This document shows, piece after piece, positions 17,967 to 26,252 of a DNA stretch of 64,000 nucleotides. Below the pieces are notes generated by a model, which saw nothing but the letters and a program-made list of their open reading frames with translations, had not been told where the DNA came from and ran no database searches. A program made the translations under genes and the position numbers. The stretch is taken from positions 682,001 to 746,000 of the forward strand of contig CAVTPD010000003.1 in NCBI GenBank assembly GCA_963736575.1, written 5' to 3'. This DNA comes from CAVTPD01 sp963736575. GTDB lineage: Bacteria; Bacteroidota; Bacteroidia; Cytophagales; JAAEPT01. The number at the start of each line of letters is the position of its first letter. Positions within the stretch are counted from its first letter, which is position 1.

Positions 17967-18316
17967 ATGTAGAAACTGTTCGTGAATATTGTCTAAGCAA
18001 ACCCCACACTACCGAATCTTTTCCGTTTGGGGAAGAAACTTTGGTGTTTAAAGTAGGCGAAAAAATATTCGCTTTAATGGGTTTAGCATCCGAAGATCCT
18101 GGGGTAAACCTAAAATGCGATCCGGAATATGCTTTGGAATTGCGCGACCAACACGATGCCGTTCAGCCGGGGTACCACATGAATAAAAAACACTGGAATA
18201 CCGTAAAACTGGCCCAAGGTCTAAACGATTCTTTGGTAAAAGAACTGATTGACCATTCGTACGATTTGGTGGTTAAAAGTTTACCGAAGAAGATAAAGAC
18301 TGAATTGGGGCTTTAA
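17963..18316 (+). CDS. MmcQ/YjbR family protein
   Basis: This 117-residue protein of the YjbR fold carries CLSKPHTTESFPFGEETLVF, MGLASEDPGVNLK, the GYHMNKKHWNTV motif and the final SYDLVVKSLPKK. The family is a small DNA-binding-like fold of unknown role. It is the last gene before the repeat/IS region. Confidence 0.85.
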   Translation: MNVETVREYCLSKPHTTESFPFGEETLVFKVGEKIFALMGLASEDPGVNLKCDPEYALELRDQHDAVQPGYHMNKKHWNTVKLAQGLNDSLVKELIDHSYDLVVKSLPKKIKTELGL

Positions 18317-18492
18317 AACTCTTTGGAAGTTACCTAACGCCACAAAGCTACGCTCACCCACTTCCGAACCCCACGTTTGAATTAAAAAGATGACTTTTTG
18401 ATTCTTTTTGCTCCGAATTTGATGTAAAAAGCATCAAGCTTGAAGCAATTTGCTCCGGATTTGATACAATTAACCTCAAGCGTGACTCTTTT

Positions 18493-18515
18493 ACTGACAA
18501 GCTTGTCAGTTTTTG
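18493..18515 (+). terminator. Possible terminator inside the array
   Basis: ACTGACAAG/CTTGTCAGT is an 18-base perfect palindrome at 18493-18510, followed by TTTT. It could end the upstream YjbR-containing transcript, though it may only be a chance of the 21-bp repeat. Confidence 0.4.
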
Positions 18516-18559
18516 CACGAACGTTGACTCTTTTTGGTCCTCCTTTGTCAGTTTTTATG

Positions 18560-18570
18560 CCAACGTTGAC
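18560..18570 (+). repeat. Left copy of the direct repeat flanking the IS
   Basis: CCAACGTTGAC here is repeated at 19903-19913. IS256-family elements make 8-9-base target duplications. Up to 11 bases are shared, so the exact boundary is ambiguous. Confidence 0.7.
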
Positions 18571-19902
18571 ATACTGTCCCGAAAAGTGTGTCTATAGTTG
18601 AAAAAGGGTTTCCCACAATTAACTTCATAATAGTAAATAACGACAAATATTATTATGGAAGAGTTAAAGCAGGAAACCGAGTTAAAAATAAGTAAAAATC
18701 AACTTCAGAGTATCATAAATTCCCATATTCAAGAAGAACATGGATTGAATGACTTGTTCTCCATGCTGGTAAATGGGTTGATGTTAAGCGAAAGAAATAC
18801 GTTTTTACAAGAATCTACAGAAGGTATAAATAAAGGTAATGGATACCGTCATGCTCAAAAAGCAGGTATAGGATCAAAATTGCAGTTAAAAATCCCTAGA
18901 GATCGCCTTGGAGTGTTTCGTCCGGTGATATTAGGCTTATTAAACGAACAAGAAGAACAGATAAAAGATCTCTGTTTTGAGCTATACGGAAAAGGATTAA
19001 CTACTCGTCAAATAGAAAATGTAGTAGAAAACATTTATGGAACTAGTTATAGCAAAAGTAAAATCTCTAGAATCACTACCGATTTTTCTTCCTTAGTAGA
19101 ATCATGGCTTGAAAGACAATTAGATACCTACTATCGGGTTGTTTACATTGATGCTATTCATGTAAAAGTAAGAAGAGAAACAGTAGCCACAGAAGCATTT
19201 TATGTTTTACTGGGTTTAAAAGACAATCACACAAGAGAAGTTTTAGGTATAGTCAATATACCCCAAGAATCCGCATCAGGCTGGCAGGAAGTATTAGAAG
19301 ACATTAAATCAAGAGGTGTAGATAAAGTAGGTTTATTTGTATTTGATGGCTTAACCGGACTTGAACATGTAGTAGGAAAAGTATTCTCATCAAGCCTGAA
19401 ACAAAGCTGTGTTTTACATTTTCAACGAAATTTAAATAAACATATCCGAAAAACAGATAGAGAAGAATTTAACGCAGATATGAAAAAAGTATTCAATCCA
19501 GATGATGTATTTAATACACCTAAAGATGGAATTAAAAACTTAAAAGAAACCCTTGTGAAATGGGCGAAAACATACCCTAAATTAAAATCAACCATAGAGA
19601 AAGAGGATTTAGACAACCTGTTTACCTACTTAAATTTTGATTACCGAATAAGAAGAATGATCTATACTACAAATTGGATTGAAAGATTAAATAAATCCTT
19701 TAGAAGAACCTTGAAAATGAGAAACGCTTTACCTAATCCTAAAGCAGCTATTACACTGATGGGCTACGTAGCAATGGAGATGGAAGAAAAAACTTACAGC
19801 TACCCCATTAGTAATTTTAAATTTGATGATAACTTTAGTAAAATCTAGCTACGAAGTTAACAGTGGAAAACCCTACTAACAGACACACTAATATGGACAG
19901 TA
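18571..19902 (+). mobile_element. IS256-family insertion sequence, complete
   Basis: This element of about 1.33 kb holds one transposase gene. The ends are related inverted repeats: the left end begins TACTGTCC and contains AGTGTGTCT and GGTTT-CCCAC. The right end, read in reverse, begins TACTGTCC and has AGTGTGTCT, GGTTTTCCAC and a matching TTAACTTC. It has split a 21-bp-repeat array, and the flanks rejoin in register if the element and one direct repeat are removed. Confidence 0.88.
18655..19848 (+). CDS. IS256-family transposase
   Basis: This 397-residue protein has full family length and no damage. The catalytic triad is visible: Asp166 in VVYIDAIHVK, Asp231 in LFVFDGLTGLE and Glu343 in TNWIERLNKSFRR. 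The typical C-x2-H of IS256 lies in SCVLHFQRN between the second and third acids. The N-terminal half (residues 1-150) holds the DNA-binding region. It cuts and rejoins DNA at the element ends. It should be active in principle. Confidence 0.95.
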   Translation: MEELKQETELKISKNQLQSIINSHIQEEHGLNDLFSMLVNGLMLSERNTFLQESTEGINKGNGYRHAQKAGIGSKLQLKIPRDRLGVFRPVILGLLNEQEEQIKDLCFELYGKGLTTRQIENVVENIYGTSYSKSKISRITTDFSSLVESWLERQLDTYYRVVYIDAIHVKVRRETVATEAFYVLLGLKDNHTREVLGIVNIPQESASGWQEVLEDIKSRGVDKVGLFVFDGLTGLEHVVGKVFSSSLKQSCVLHFQRNLNKHIRKTDREEFNADMKKVFNPDDVFNTPKDGIKNLKETLVKWAKTYPKLKSTIEKEDLDNLFTYLNFDYRIRRMIYTTNWIERLNKSFRRTLKMRNALPNPKAAITLMGYVAMEMEEKTYSYPISNFKFDDNFSKI

Positions 19903-19965
19903 CCAACGTTGACTCTTTATACACCAAAGTCGAGTCTTTTAGTATCAACATTGCTGTTTTGAAGT
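19903..19965. repeat. Right part of the 21-bp array
   Basis: This continues the 21-base period and the open heptad frame after the IS (CCAACGTTGACTC, then units reading LYTKVES and FSINIAV). The frame then leaves the repeat and runs to a TAG near 20013. Confidence 0.65.
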
Positions 19966-20279
19966 GGAGGGGGGTACTTCCGAAGTGGGGTACCCCACCT
20001 CCGATGTACCCCTAGCGGCGTTTAAAGACGGTTTTTCAAAAAGTGAAGACTTCGCTAACTAATGCGATTACTCCAAGTAATCGCATTAGTAATTCCTACC
20101 CAGCGCAAGTGCTTTCCACTTGTGCTTAACTCTCGCAAATGTTGTTAAAAAAGTGATTGTTTCGTTCTGTTTATGAAGGGCTTTGGTTTATTTTGGAGGA
20201 TTCATATAGTTTATGGATGTACAAATTTGGTTGGTATCTAAAAGTTAGCACCACTAAAATCAAAAGAAATCAAGTGTAA
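19966..20279. other. Gene-free stretch with three hairpins
   Basis: There is no gene. Hairpin one is nested: 19971-19977 pairs with 20006-20012 (GGGGTAC/GTACCCC) around an inner perfect palindrome at 19985-19998. Hairpin two is 20058-20072 paired with 20076-20090, 15 perfect pairs and a 3-base loop, without a T-run. Hairpin three is GCGCAAGTG at 20103-20111 paired with CACTTGTGC around 20116-20124. The set looks like mobile or REP-type palindromes rather than terminators. Confidence 0.6.
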
Positions 20280-21128
20280 ATGAAATATGATGACTATTTA
20301 ATAAAGCTTTCCAAAAAAATCGAACGAAGATTTGAGGATATAGAAGCAGATCATAATTTTGAATATGGCAATGAATTTGAAATTGCCCTGTGTTCGATTT
20401 TAAGAGATTTTCTACCTAATAAATATGGTATATGTAGAGGGTTTGTTGTTTCCGAAAATGGAGACAAAAAAGGAGATGATATTATCATTTATGATCATCA
20501 TTCATTTCCAACACTAAGAATGAATGACAAGAACCAATTTTCGCGGAAAGAAAATGTTCCAATCGAAGCAGTTTACGCATATATTGAAGCAAAACATACA
20601 TTAACCAAAGAATCTTTGACAAAAGCCAAGAATCAAATAAGGGAGGTTAAAAATTTGGTGAATTTAAGAAACAAAGTACCCCTTGGGAGTATCGACAACG
20701 TGTTACCTACATTAAATAATGTTGGAGTAAATGAATGGTATCCTGAATATAGAAATCCAGTATTCACGGCAATAATAAGTAAAAATGTAAAAATAGAAAA
20801 CGAAATAAAAACTGATTTAAACGAGGTAGAGCAGTTTTTAAATGAGAACAAACCAGATTTTAGAGAAAAAAATAACCCTGATTTAATCCTTGGTAATAAA
20901 AATAATGGCCTACGTCCGTTTTGTGAGATGTTTTCAGAAAATAGCCCTTCTCAAAAAAGACCAACAGTATTTTTGCTCGATGATTTAAAATACAATTATC
21001 AGTCTGTGAAACATGAAAATCTTACTTTTGGATTAGGGTTCATCCATTTATTAAGTGCATTGAATTGGATTAAGTTGGGACTAATGCCCTATAACTCTTT
21101 GCTTGATGATGCAATGATCAATAAATAA
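20280..21128 (+). CDS. DUF6602-like protein with PD-(D/E)XK nuclease-type signature
   Basis: This 282-residue soluble protein has the order of motifs expected for a restriction-endonuclease-like fold: an early helix with Glu32/Glu34 (GNEFEIAL), GDDIIIYD (Asp66/Asp67) and YIEAK (Glu103, Lys105). The block around VPIEAVYAYIEAK matches DUF6602 as I remember it. DNA cleavage is therefore plausible but not shown. It lies alone between the IS region and an unrelated helical gene, with no restriction, methylase or CRISPR gene beside it. A role in defence is an inference only. Confidence 0.65.
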   Translation: MKYDDYLIKLSKKIERRFEDIEADHNFEYGNEFEIALCSILRDFLPNKYGICRGFVVSENGDKKGDDIIIYDHHSFPTLRMNDKNQFSRKENVPIEAVYAYIEAKHTLTKESLTKAKNQIREVKNLVNLRNKVPLGSIDNVLPTLNNVGVNEWYPEYRNPVFTAIISKNVKIENEIKTDLNEVEQFLNENKPDFREKNNPDLILGNKNNGLRPFCEMFSENSPSQKRPTVFLLDDLKYNYQSVKHENLTFGLGFIHLLSALNWIKLGLMPYNSLLDDAMINK

Positions 21129-21308
21129 AATACAAGCTCACACCAGCTGTGATTAACATTTTGTATGTTGTCTTGTCGGCTATTAGTTCTGATGCTATTC
21201 AGTTTCTTGATGATCGTCAAATCGAACATTTGTCTCCTTAATAAACTGATATTATATTGGTATTAACACGTCACTAACAAATAAAAGAAGCGTTTTCTGT
21301 AATTACCG

Positions 21309-22088
21309 ATGGGCAAAAAGAAAATCCAACTAAACTTCTATGATCATTTTATTGAAGACCTTGTTCAAAGGTTCTCTCAAATCCCCAATTTCAATCTCAC
21401 GCAAGAAGATGAACTAGGAAGAAAACAGTTCAATTTTATTACAAGGAGGTTTACTGAGGTTCAGTCCATTAAGTCACTTTTTTTGAATTACTATATACCT
21501 GCATCAACTAAAGCTGTTTCAGACGACCTTAATCAGATAAACAAATCCAAGTACAAGCACTTACTGGTTATTTCAAGAGAAGAATTAGAAGAGAATTACT
21601 ACGAGACAGTCCGTCTTGGGTATGTAGCAGTTTTTCATAAGATTGAATCATTTGTTAATGAATGTATAGAAATGGCTGAGGAAGTTGCATTTGACCCTAA
21701 TATTAATTCACCAACTCCTTTGTTGAAATATGTAGAGAAACAACTTGATTTTAAAATTAAGAATTGGAGGATGTTTCCAACAATAGAACGAATTAACTGG
21801 GTATGTAACTGTGTTAAACATTATGATGGTTACCCATTAAAATCTCCAAAACCACATTCATATCGCCATCTGGCAGAAGATTCGAAGATCAAATTATCCA
21901 AAGACGACTTTAAAAGAGACTTGGATGGGTTAGATGAAATCTATCAATCATATCTACAATTAATTTATACCTTGGCTATGTATAAAATGTTTAAGGAAGG
22001 TTCAACTGATGATAAGCCTATAGTTACAGAGGGATCAGATAATTTGGATGAACACATTGCCAAGTTAATTGCCATTTTCAAACAGTAA
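21309..22088 (+). CDS. Helical hypothetical protein, possibly HEPN-like
   Basis: This 259-residue cytoplasmic helical protein has one helix reading YVAVFHKIESFVNE and a later CNCVKHYDG. HEPN RNases often have a long helix of this type followed by an R-N-x3-H motif. Here the N-x3-H part is present but the Arg is a Cys, so an active RNase is doubtful. The gene lies 180 bases after the DUF6602 gene on the same strand. The two may act together, but no family is certain. Confidence 0.5.
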   Translation: MGKKKIQLNFYDHFIEDLVQRFSQIPNFNLTQEDELGRKQFNFITRRFTEVQSIKSLFLNYYIPASTKAVSDDLNQINKSKYKHLLVISREELEENYYETVRLGYVAVFHKIESFVNECIEMAEEVAFDPNINSPTPLLKYVEKQLDFKIKNWRMFPTIERINWVCNCVKHYDGYPLKSPKPHSYRHLAEDSKIKLSKDDFKRDLDGLDEIYQSYLQLIYTLAMYKMFKEGSTDDKPIVTEGSDNLDEHIAKLIAIFKQ

Positions 22089-22149
22089 AAGAATGATTAC
22101 AGAAACGGAATTGTTGCCCCGCCATACTTTACATTGTGTTTAAATCAAC

Positions 22150-22203
22150 TAGCGCGGAACTTAGTTCCGTGCCACTAACATCACGGATGTAACATCCGCA
22201 CTA
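22150..22203. repeat. REP-like double hairpin
   Basis: Two hairpins sit close together. The first has arms 152-160 and 164-172 of this segment (22152-22172; GCGCGGAAC/GTTCCGTGC, one G-U). The second pairs CGGATG (22184-22189) with CATCCG (22193-22198). The pair is bounded by CTAG at 22149 and 22201. This resembles the paired, small REP elements mobilised by TnpA-REP (RAYT) transposases. No such transposase lies in the window. Confidence 0.6.
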
Positions 22204-22256
22204 GAGAAGCATTAATTTAAAAACTTAAATTTCCTGTTTAAAGCGTATCTTTGGGC

Positions 22257-23567
22257 ATGTCTAATGCCATAAAAAACCAAAAGGAAATCCTAAACAAACT
22301 AGGGATAGAAAAGTTAAACCCCATGCAAGAAGAAGCCGGTTTGGCGGTTCATTCTGCTGCCGAAGTTGTTTTGCTTTCCCCAACGGGTACCGGTAAAACC
22401 TTAGCGTTTTTATTGCCTTTGGTAGAAAGTTTAAATCCTGAAATTCCGGAAGTACAAGCCTTAATTATTGCACCTTCAAGAGAATTGGCCATTCAGATAG
22501 AAAGCGTTTTACGCGAAATGGGAACCGGTTTTAAAACCAATGCCGTTTACGGAGGTACCTCATTTTCTAAAGACAAAACAGACCTAAAACACCGTCCGGC
22601 TGTGTTGGTGGGTACGCCTGGTAGAATTGCTGATCACCTAAGAAGAGGCACTTTTTCTACTGAAGAAATAAAGACGCTTATTTTAGATGAATTTGATAAA
22701 TCGCTAGAAGTAGGTTTCGAAGGCGAAATGATGGAAATTGTAGACGCCCTGCCATACCTAAAGAAAAAGGTATTGACTTCGGCTACACAAGGCATAAGAA
22801 TCCCCGAGTTTATAGGCATTAAAGAACCGGTTTATGTAAACCATTTAAAAGAAGGCAGCTCTCAGTTAGAAATTAGAACCGTAATTTCTCCCGAAAAAGA
22901 CAAGCTGAAAACCTTATTAAAATTACTGAGTCATGTTGGTAACGAACCGGGTATTATCTTCTGTAACTATAAAGAAACCATAAATTACGTAAGCGAATTT
23001 CTGGACAATAACGGCATTAGTCACGGCGCTTTTTACGGCGGAATGGAGCAAAGAGATCGGGAACGTTCGTTGATTAAATTCAGGAACGGGAGTTATCAGA
23101 TTCTACTGGCTACCGACTTAGCCGCCCGTGGTATTGACGTACCCGAAATGAAATTCATCATCCATTACCATTTACCCAAACGCAGCGAAGAATTCACCCA
23201 TCGTAACGGTAGAACCGCGCGTATGAACAGCGAAGGAACGGCCTATGTGTTAAAGTGGGAAGGAGAACCGAATCCGGATTTCATAAGCAATATTCCTAAA
23301 ATTGAATTGAAAAACGGACCGCTACCAGAATCTTCTAAATGGAGAACTTTGTTTATTTCGGGCGGAAAAAAAGACAAGATTTCTAAAGGCGATATTGTTG
23401 GGGTACTATTTAAACAAGTTGGGCTAGAAAAAGACCAGTTAGGCATTATAGAATTGAAACAAGATTGTGCATTTGTTTCAATTTCTAAAGACCGAATAAA
23501 AGACGCTATTTCCATTTTAGACAACACTAAACTGAAGAGTAAAAAAGTGCGGGTGACGGTGGTGTAG
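22257..23567 (+). CDS. DEAD-box RNA helicase, DbpA-like
   Basis: This 436-residue ATP-dependent RNA helicase has motif I SPTGTGKT (residues 41-48), motif Ia PSRELAIQ, Ib GTPGR, II DEFD (a variant of DEAD), III SAT and VI HRNGRTAR. The last ~75 residues form a DbpA-type RNA-binding domain (SGGKKDKISKGDIVGV). DbpA works in ribosome large-subunit assembly. The ATG at 22257 is preferred to the TTG two codons upstream. A palindrome follows the stop. Confidence 0.85.
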   Translation: MSNAIKNQKEILNKLGIEKLNPMQEEAGLAVHSAAEVVLLSPTGTGKTLAFLLPLVESLNPEIPEVQALIIAPSRELAIQIESVLREMGTGFKTNAVYGGTSFSKDKTDLKHRPAVLVGTPGRIADHLRRGTFSTEEIKTLILDEFDKSLEVGFEGEMMEIVDALPYLKKKVLTSATQGIRIPEFIGIKEPVYVNHLKEGSSQLEIRTVISPEKDKLKTLLKLLSHVGNEPGIIFCNYKETINYVSEFLDNNGISHGAFYGGMEQRDRERSLIKFRNGSYQILLATDLAARGIDVPEMKFIIHYHLPKRSEEFTHRNGRTARMNSEGTAYVLKWEGEPNPDFISNIPKIELKNGPLPESSKWRTLFISGGKKDKISKGDIVGVLFKQVGLEKDQLGIIELKQDCAFVSISKDRIKDAISILDNTKLKSKKVRVTVV

Positions 23568-23570
23568 CCC

Positions 23571-23603
23571 ATTCCCTTGGGTACTTTAAGTACCCAAGGG
23601 AAT
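23571..23603. terminator. Palindrome after the helicase gene
   Basis: Arms 23571-23586 and 23588-23603 pair over 16 bases around a single T (ATTCCCTTGGGTACTT). There is no T-run, so it may be a repeat hairpin rather than an intrinsic terminator. It falls just after the helicase stop. Confidence 0.5.
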
Positions 23604-23678
23604 TCCGGCATCGCCCGTTTTTGTGTCCTCACAAAAACAATCTAAATTTCATTAGTGGAGGCAAATGGGTTAAGTTAA

Positions 23679-24182
23679 ATGAAATACAAAAGAGAATATT
23701 CAATAGTTACAAAGCTGTCAAAAGAACAAGTATTAAGCAGGATACAGAAAGTAACACACGCTTATGATAATGGAGATGACCGCTTTGATTTCGAAGGAAA
23801 AATAACTGGAGATACTTTTAAACTCTATCAACTTTTTGATTACGATTCAAACAACCAAATAAGACCAGAAATTAATGGAGTAGTTAAAAAAAGAAATGAA
23901 GGTAGTCTTATTGAACTAAGCATTAAATTATCTTCTGATATTAAGTTGGTTTTCATATTAGTTCTTTTTGTAAACTTCATTTTTATTCCTTTAGAAATAA
24001 CGATTTGGCGGAATATTATCCCTGAAATAGGATGGATGTTACATATTGGTAGTATTGTGGTATTTTATGTTATGTCACTTTTAGTCTTCTACAATAAAGT
24101 GGACAAGTGTACTAATGTGTTATCCTCTTTGGTTGTTGGTGAATTGTATGCCGATAAAAGCTTTTGGCAGCAAGGAATTTAA
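23679..24182 (+). CDS. Small membrane protein of unknown function
   Basis: This 167-residue protein has a soluble N-terminal half with strands around FEGKITGDTFKLY and GSLIELSIKL, then two membrane helices (about residues 88-108 and 120-140). The F-x-G-x-I and G-x-x-I-E patterns recall a family of small Bacteroidota/cyanobacterial membrane proteins. The layout is close to that of the protein at 11884. Function is unknown. Confidence 0.55.
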   Translation: MKYKREYSIVTKLSKEQVLSRIQKVTHAYDNGDDRFDFEGKITGDTFKLYQLFDYDSNNQIRPEINGVVKKRNEGSLIELSIKLSSDIKLVFILVLFVNFIFIPLEITIWRNIIPEIGWMLHIGSIVVFYVMSLLVFYNKVDKCTNVLSSLVVGELYADKSFWQQGI

Positions 24183-24220
24183 AATCAAAAAAAGAATTAG
24201 TTCAGCTTAATACAAAATGG

Positions 24221-24691
24221 CTAAAACTGAGAGATACTTTCGTGTTTGATGTAGGCTATAATAGAATCTATTTCCGCTTCTTCTAAATTAGGAAAGCTTG
24301 TCATAAGCACTTTATATTCTTCATATAAAGCTACTGAAAGCGAATCGCCATCATTTATCATTTGGGACGGGTTTTTTATGAAGGCATATAACCATTCTTT
24401 TGGCCTGCCTTCTGTATGAATTACTTCTAAAGCTGGCCCCACTGATTTTCGCTTTATACTATGGCAAGATTTACAATTAGCTTTATATAGTAATTCCCCT
24501 GTTTTGTTGGGATAATAACCTAATTCAATGGCTTTTTGAGGGTTTTTAGTACAATAAGAAGTTTGTTCGGATACTCCACAAACGAATACTTCATCTTTAT
24601 TCTTTTGATTGAAAACAGAATACAAGAATATTCCAGAGCAGAGCACTGTAACCACTATTAACAAGAACAGAAGTGTAGTAACCTTTTTCAT
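24221..24691 (-). CDS. c-type cytochrome
   Basis: This 156-residue protein has an N-terminal membrane/signal helix (residues 5-27) and one haem-binding motif CKSCH (Cys73, Cys76, His77). A probable axial Met lies in VLMTSFPNL. The C-terminal half ends in IDSIIAYIKH, a usual cytochrome c helix. It would carry electrons in the periplasm or at the membrane. Two extra cysteines (Cys38, Cys47) precede the haem site. Its partner is not in the window. Confidence 0.88.
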   Translation of the reverse strand: MKKVTTLLFLLIVVTVLCSGIFLYSVFNQKNKDEVFVCGVSEQTSYCTKNPQKAIELGYYPNKTGELLYKANCKSCHSIKRKSVGPALEVIHTEGRPKEWLYAFIKNPSQMINDGDSLSVALYEEYKVLMTSFPNLEEAEIDSIIAYIKHESISQF

Positions 24692-24758
24692 TCTAGGATT
24701 ATTGAAACCAAATCAAATTCGAGATCACCGCCCCTTCCAATATCCCCACTAAAAGAAA

Positions 24759-25412
24759 CTAAACCGGCCATTCTTCTAATTCATAAGCACTCTGCCAAAA
24801 CACCCATTCTAGCTGACTGGCTTTTTCGAAAATATCTAACATGCGTTCTTGTTCTTCAGCTCCTGCTTTTTCAGCATAATGATCTGTAATATCTATAGCC
24901 AATTGCACCGATTCTGCAAATTCTTCCCCTGCGTAGGTTTCTATCCAACGTTGGTACGGATTGTTCTCTGCTATTTGGTTTTCATAAATGTAATCCCCCA
25001 CTTTTTTATAAATCCAAAAGCAAGGTAAAACGGCCGCCAAACCCGATTCTAAATTCCCATACGCACATTCCTTTAAAATGTAGCTGGTGTACAACAAACA
25101 ACCTGGTGATGCTTTCGCATGAACATCTAAACCCAATTCCTGAAAATAGCTTTCGTGTAAAGCGCGTTCCACCACAACGGCATCGGTAGCAAACCTAGAA
25201 AAGGCCAACATATGGTCGGCATTTTGCATTTTACTGCTCACCGTGCTTAAGGCTTTAGAAAACTCACCCAAGTAAATAGCGTCTTGGGTCATGTAAAACT
25301 TAAACTTCTCTTTGGGTAAGGTTCCTTTCATCAATTCCTGATTAAAAGACATGTCTATAATGGTTCCGTAAAGGTCTTCAATACGTTGCCATGCTTTTTC
25401 ACTCCATTTCAT
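24759..25412 (-). CDS. tenA: Aminopyrimidine aminohydrolase (thiaminase II family) TenA
   Basis: This 217-residue helical protein of the TenA family hydrolyses aminopyrimidine breakdown products of thiamine, feeding HMP back to synthesis. The family pattern is seen in FYMTQDAIYLGEFSKAL, KECAYGNLESGLAAVLPCFWIY (one of the Cys residues is the catalytic candidate) and the final Glu-rich helix. The start overlaps thiD by 14 bases, so it is the third gene of thiM-thiD-tenA and under the TPP riboswitch. Confidence 0.88.
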   Translation of the reverse strand: MKWSEKAWQRIEDLYGTIIDMSFNQELMKGTLPKEKFKFYMTQDAIYLGEFSKALSTVSSKMQNADHMLAFSRFATDAVVVERALHESYFQELGLDVHAKASPGCLLYTSYILKECAYGNLESGLAAVLPCFWIYKKVGDYIYENQIAENNPYQRWIETYAGEEFAESVQLAIDITDHYAEKAGAEEQERMLDIFEKASQLEWVFWQSAYELEEWPV

Positions 25413-26235
25413 GTTTCTGTAATTTTTCGGGGTCGTAAAAATGATTTAAGGGTCCGTTTCCTTCTCCGGTTTTAACATCGGCGCCGTGTAATAAAGCACC
25501 ACGGATGTAACCACGGGCATTGATAATGGCGGTTTTCAAAGTGTTTCCCTTAGCTAATTCCGCAGCAATGGCTGAAGACAATGTACAACCTGTCCCGTGC
25601 ATGTTGGTGGTTTCAATTTTGGTGTCGTCAAAAACAGTGACTTTTCCGTTTTCTACCAAAACATCGTAAACCACATCGCCTTCTAAATGCCCACCTTTTA
25701 CCAGAACCGCTTTAGCACCATAAGCGTTAATTTTTTTTCCTGCCGAAATCATATCTTCCTTAGAAGTGATTTTCATTTCAGCTAGAATTTCGGCTTCATC
25801 TAAATTAGGTGTTAACAAAGTAGCTAGTGGAAACAACTCCTGTTTTAACACCTCAATAGTTTCATCTTGGATTAATTTATCACCACTGGTGGCCACCATT
25901 ACCGGATCAAACACTACCGGAATAGTGGGGTAATTTTTAAGGCAGTCCGCAATAGTAGTGACCACTTCTGGGGCGTTAATCATTCCTATTTTTATGGCGG
26001 AAGGTTTAATATCTGACATCACAGCCTCAATCTGACCTTTAATGATTTCAGTTGGTACCGCATGAATCCCTGTAACACCTTTTGTATTCTGAACAGTAAT
26101 GGCCGTTATAGCAGAAGTACCAAAACAACCCATAGCAGAAAACGTTTTTAAGTCGGCCTGAATGCCTGCGCCACCACCACTATCTGAACCCGCAATGGTT
26201 AAAACAGCGGTGTATTTGTATTTTTTGTTCATCAT
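25399..26235 (-). CDS. thiD: HMP kinase / HMP-phosphate kinase ThiD
   Basis: This 278-residue ribokinase-family enzyme phosphorylates hydroxymethylpyrimidine twice to give HMP-PP for thiamine synthesis. The family motifs are AGSDSGGGAGIQADLKTF at the start, VFDPVMVATSG and TPNLDEAE in the middle and NMHGTGCTLSSAIAA at the ATP site. Length is normal. It sits 17 bases after thiM and overlaps tenA. Confidence 0.93.
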   Translation of the reverse strand: MMNKKYKYTAVLTIAGSDSGGGAGIQADLKTFSAMGCFGTSAITAITVQNTKGVTGIHAVPTEIIKGQIEAVMSDIKPSAIKIGMINAPEVVTTIADCLKNYPTIPVVFDPVMVATSGDKLIQDETIEVLKQELFPLATLLTPNLDEAEILAEMKITSKEDMISAGKKINAYGAKAVLVKGGHLEGDVVYDVLVENGKVTVFDDTKIETTNMHGTGCTLSSAIAAELAKGNTLKTAIINARGYIRGALLHGADVKTGEGNGPLNHFYDPEKLQKHEME

Positions 26236-26252
26236 TATCTTTTTGGGAAAGC

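Larger units (their letters stand above)
18317..18571. repeat. Left part of a 21-bp-periodic heptad-coding array
   Basis: From about 18391 the sequence repeats with a 21-base period, loosely TTTTTgctCCnAanTTGACTC. The units at 18488-18529 and 18530-18571 are the clearest. In one frame (codons from 18394) there is no stop up to the insertion element, and the translation runs in heptads like DSFxxxV. No in-frame ATG, GTG or TTG starts it, and a TGA lies at 18391. A perfect 18-base palindrome with a T-run (18493-18515) is embedded. Nothing else is seen between the yjbR stop and the element. Confidence 0.7.

Noticed and set aside
18391..18571. Possible CRISPR array
   Set aside because: The 21-base units are continuous without spacers and too short, and no cas gene is near.
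20058..20090. Terminator on either strand
   Set aside because: The 15-bp stem is not followed by a T-run and no gene ends before it.
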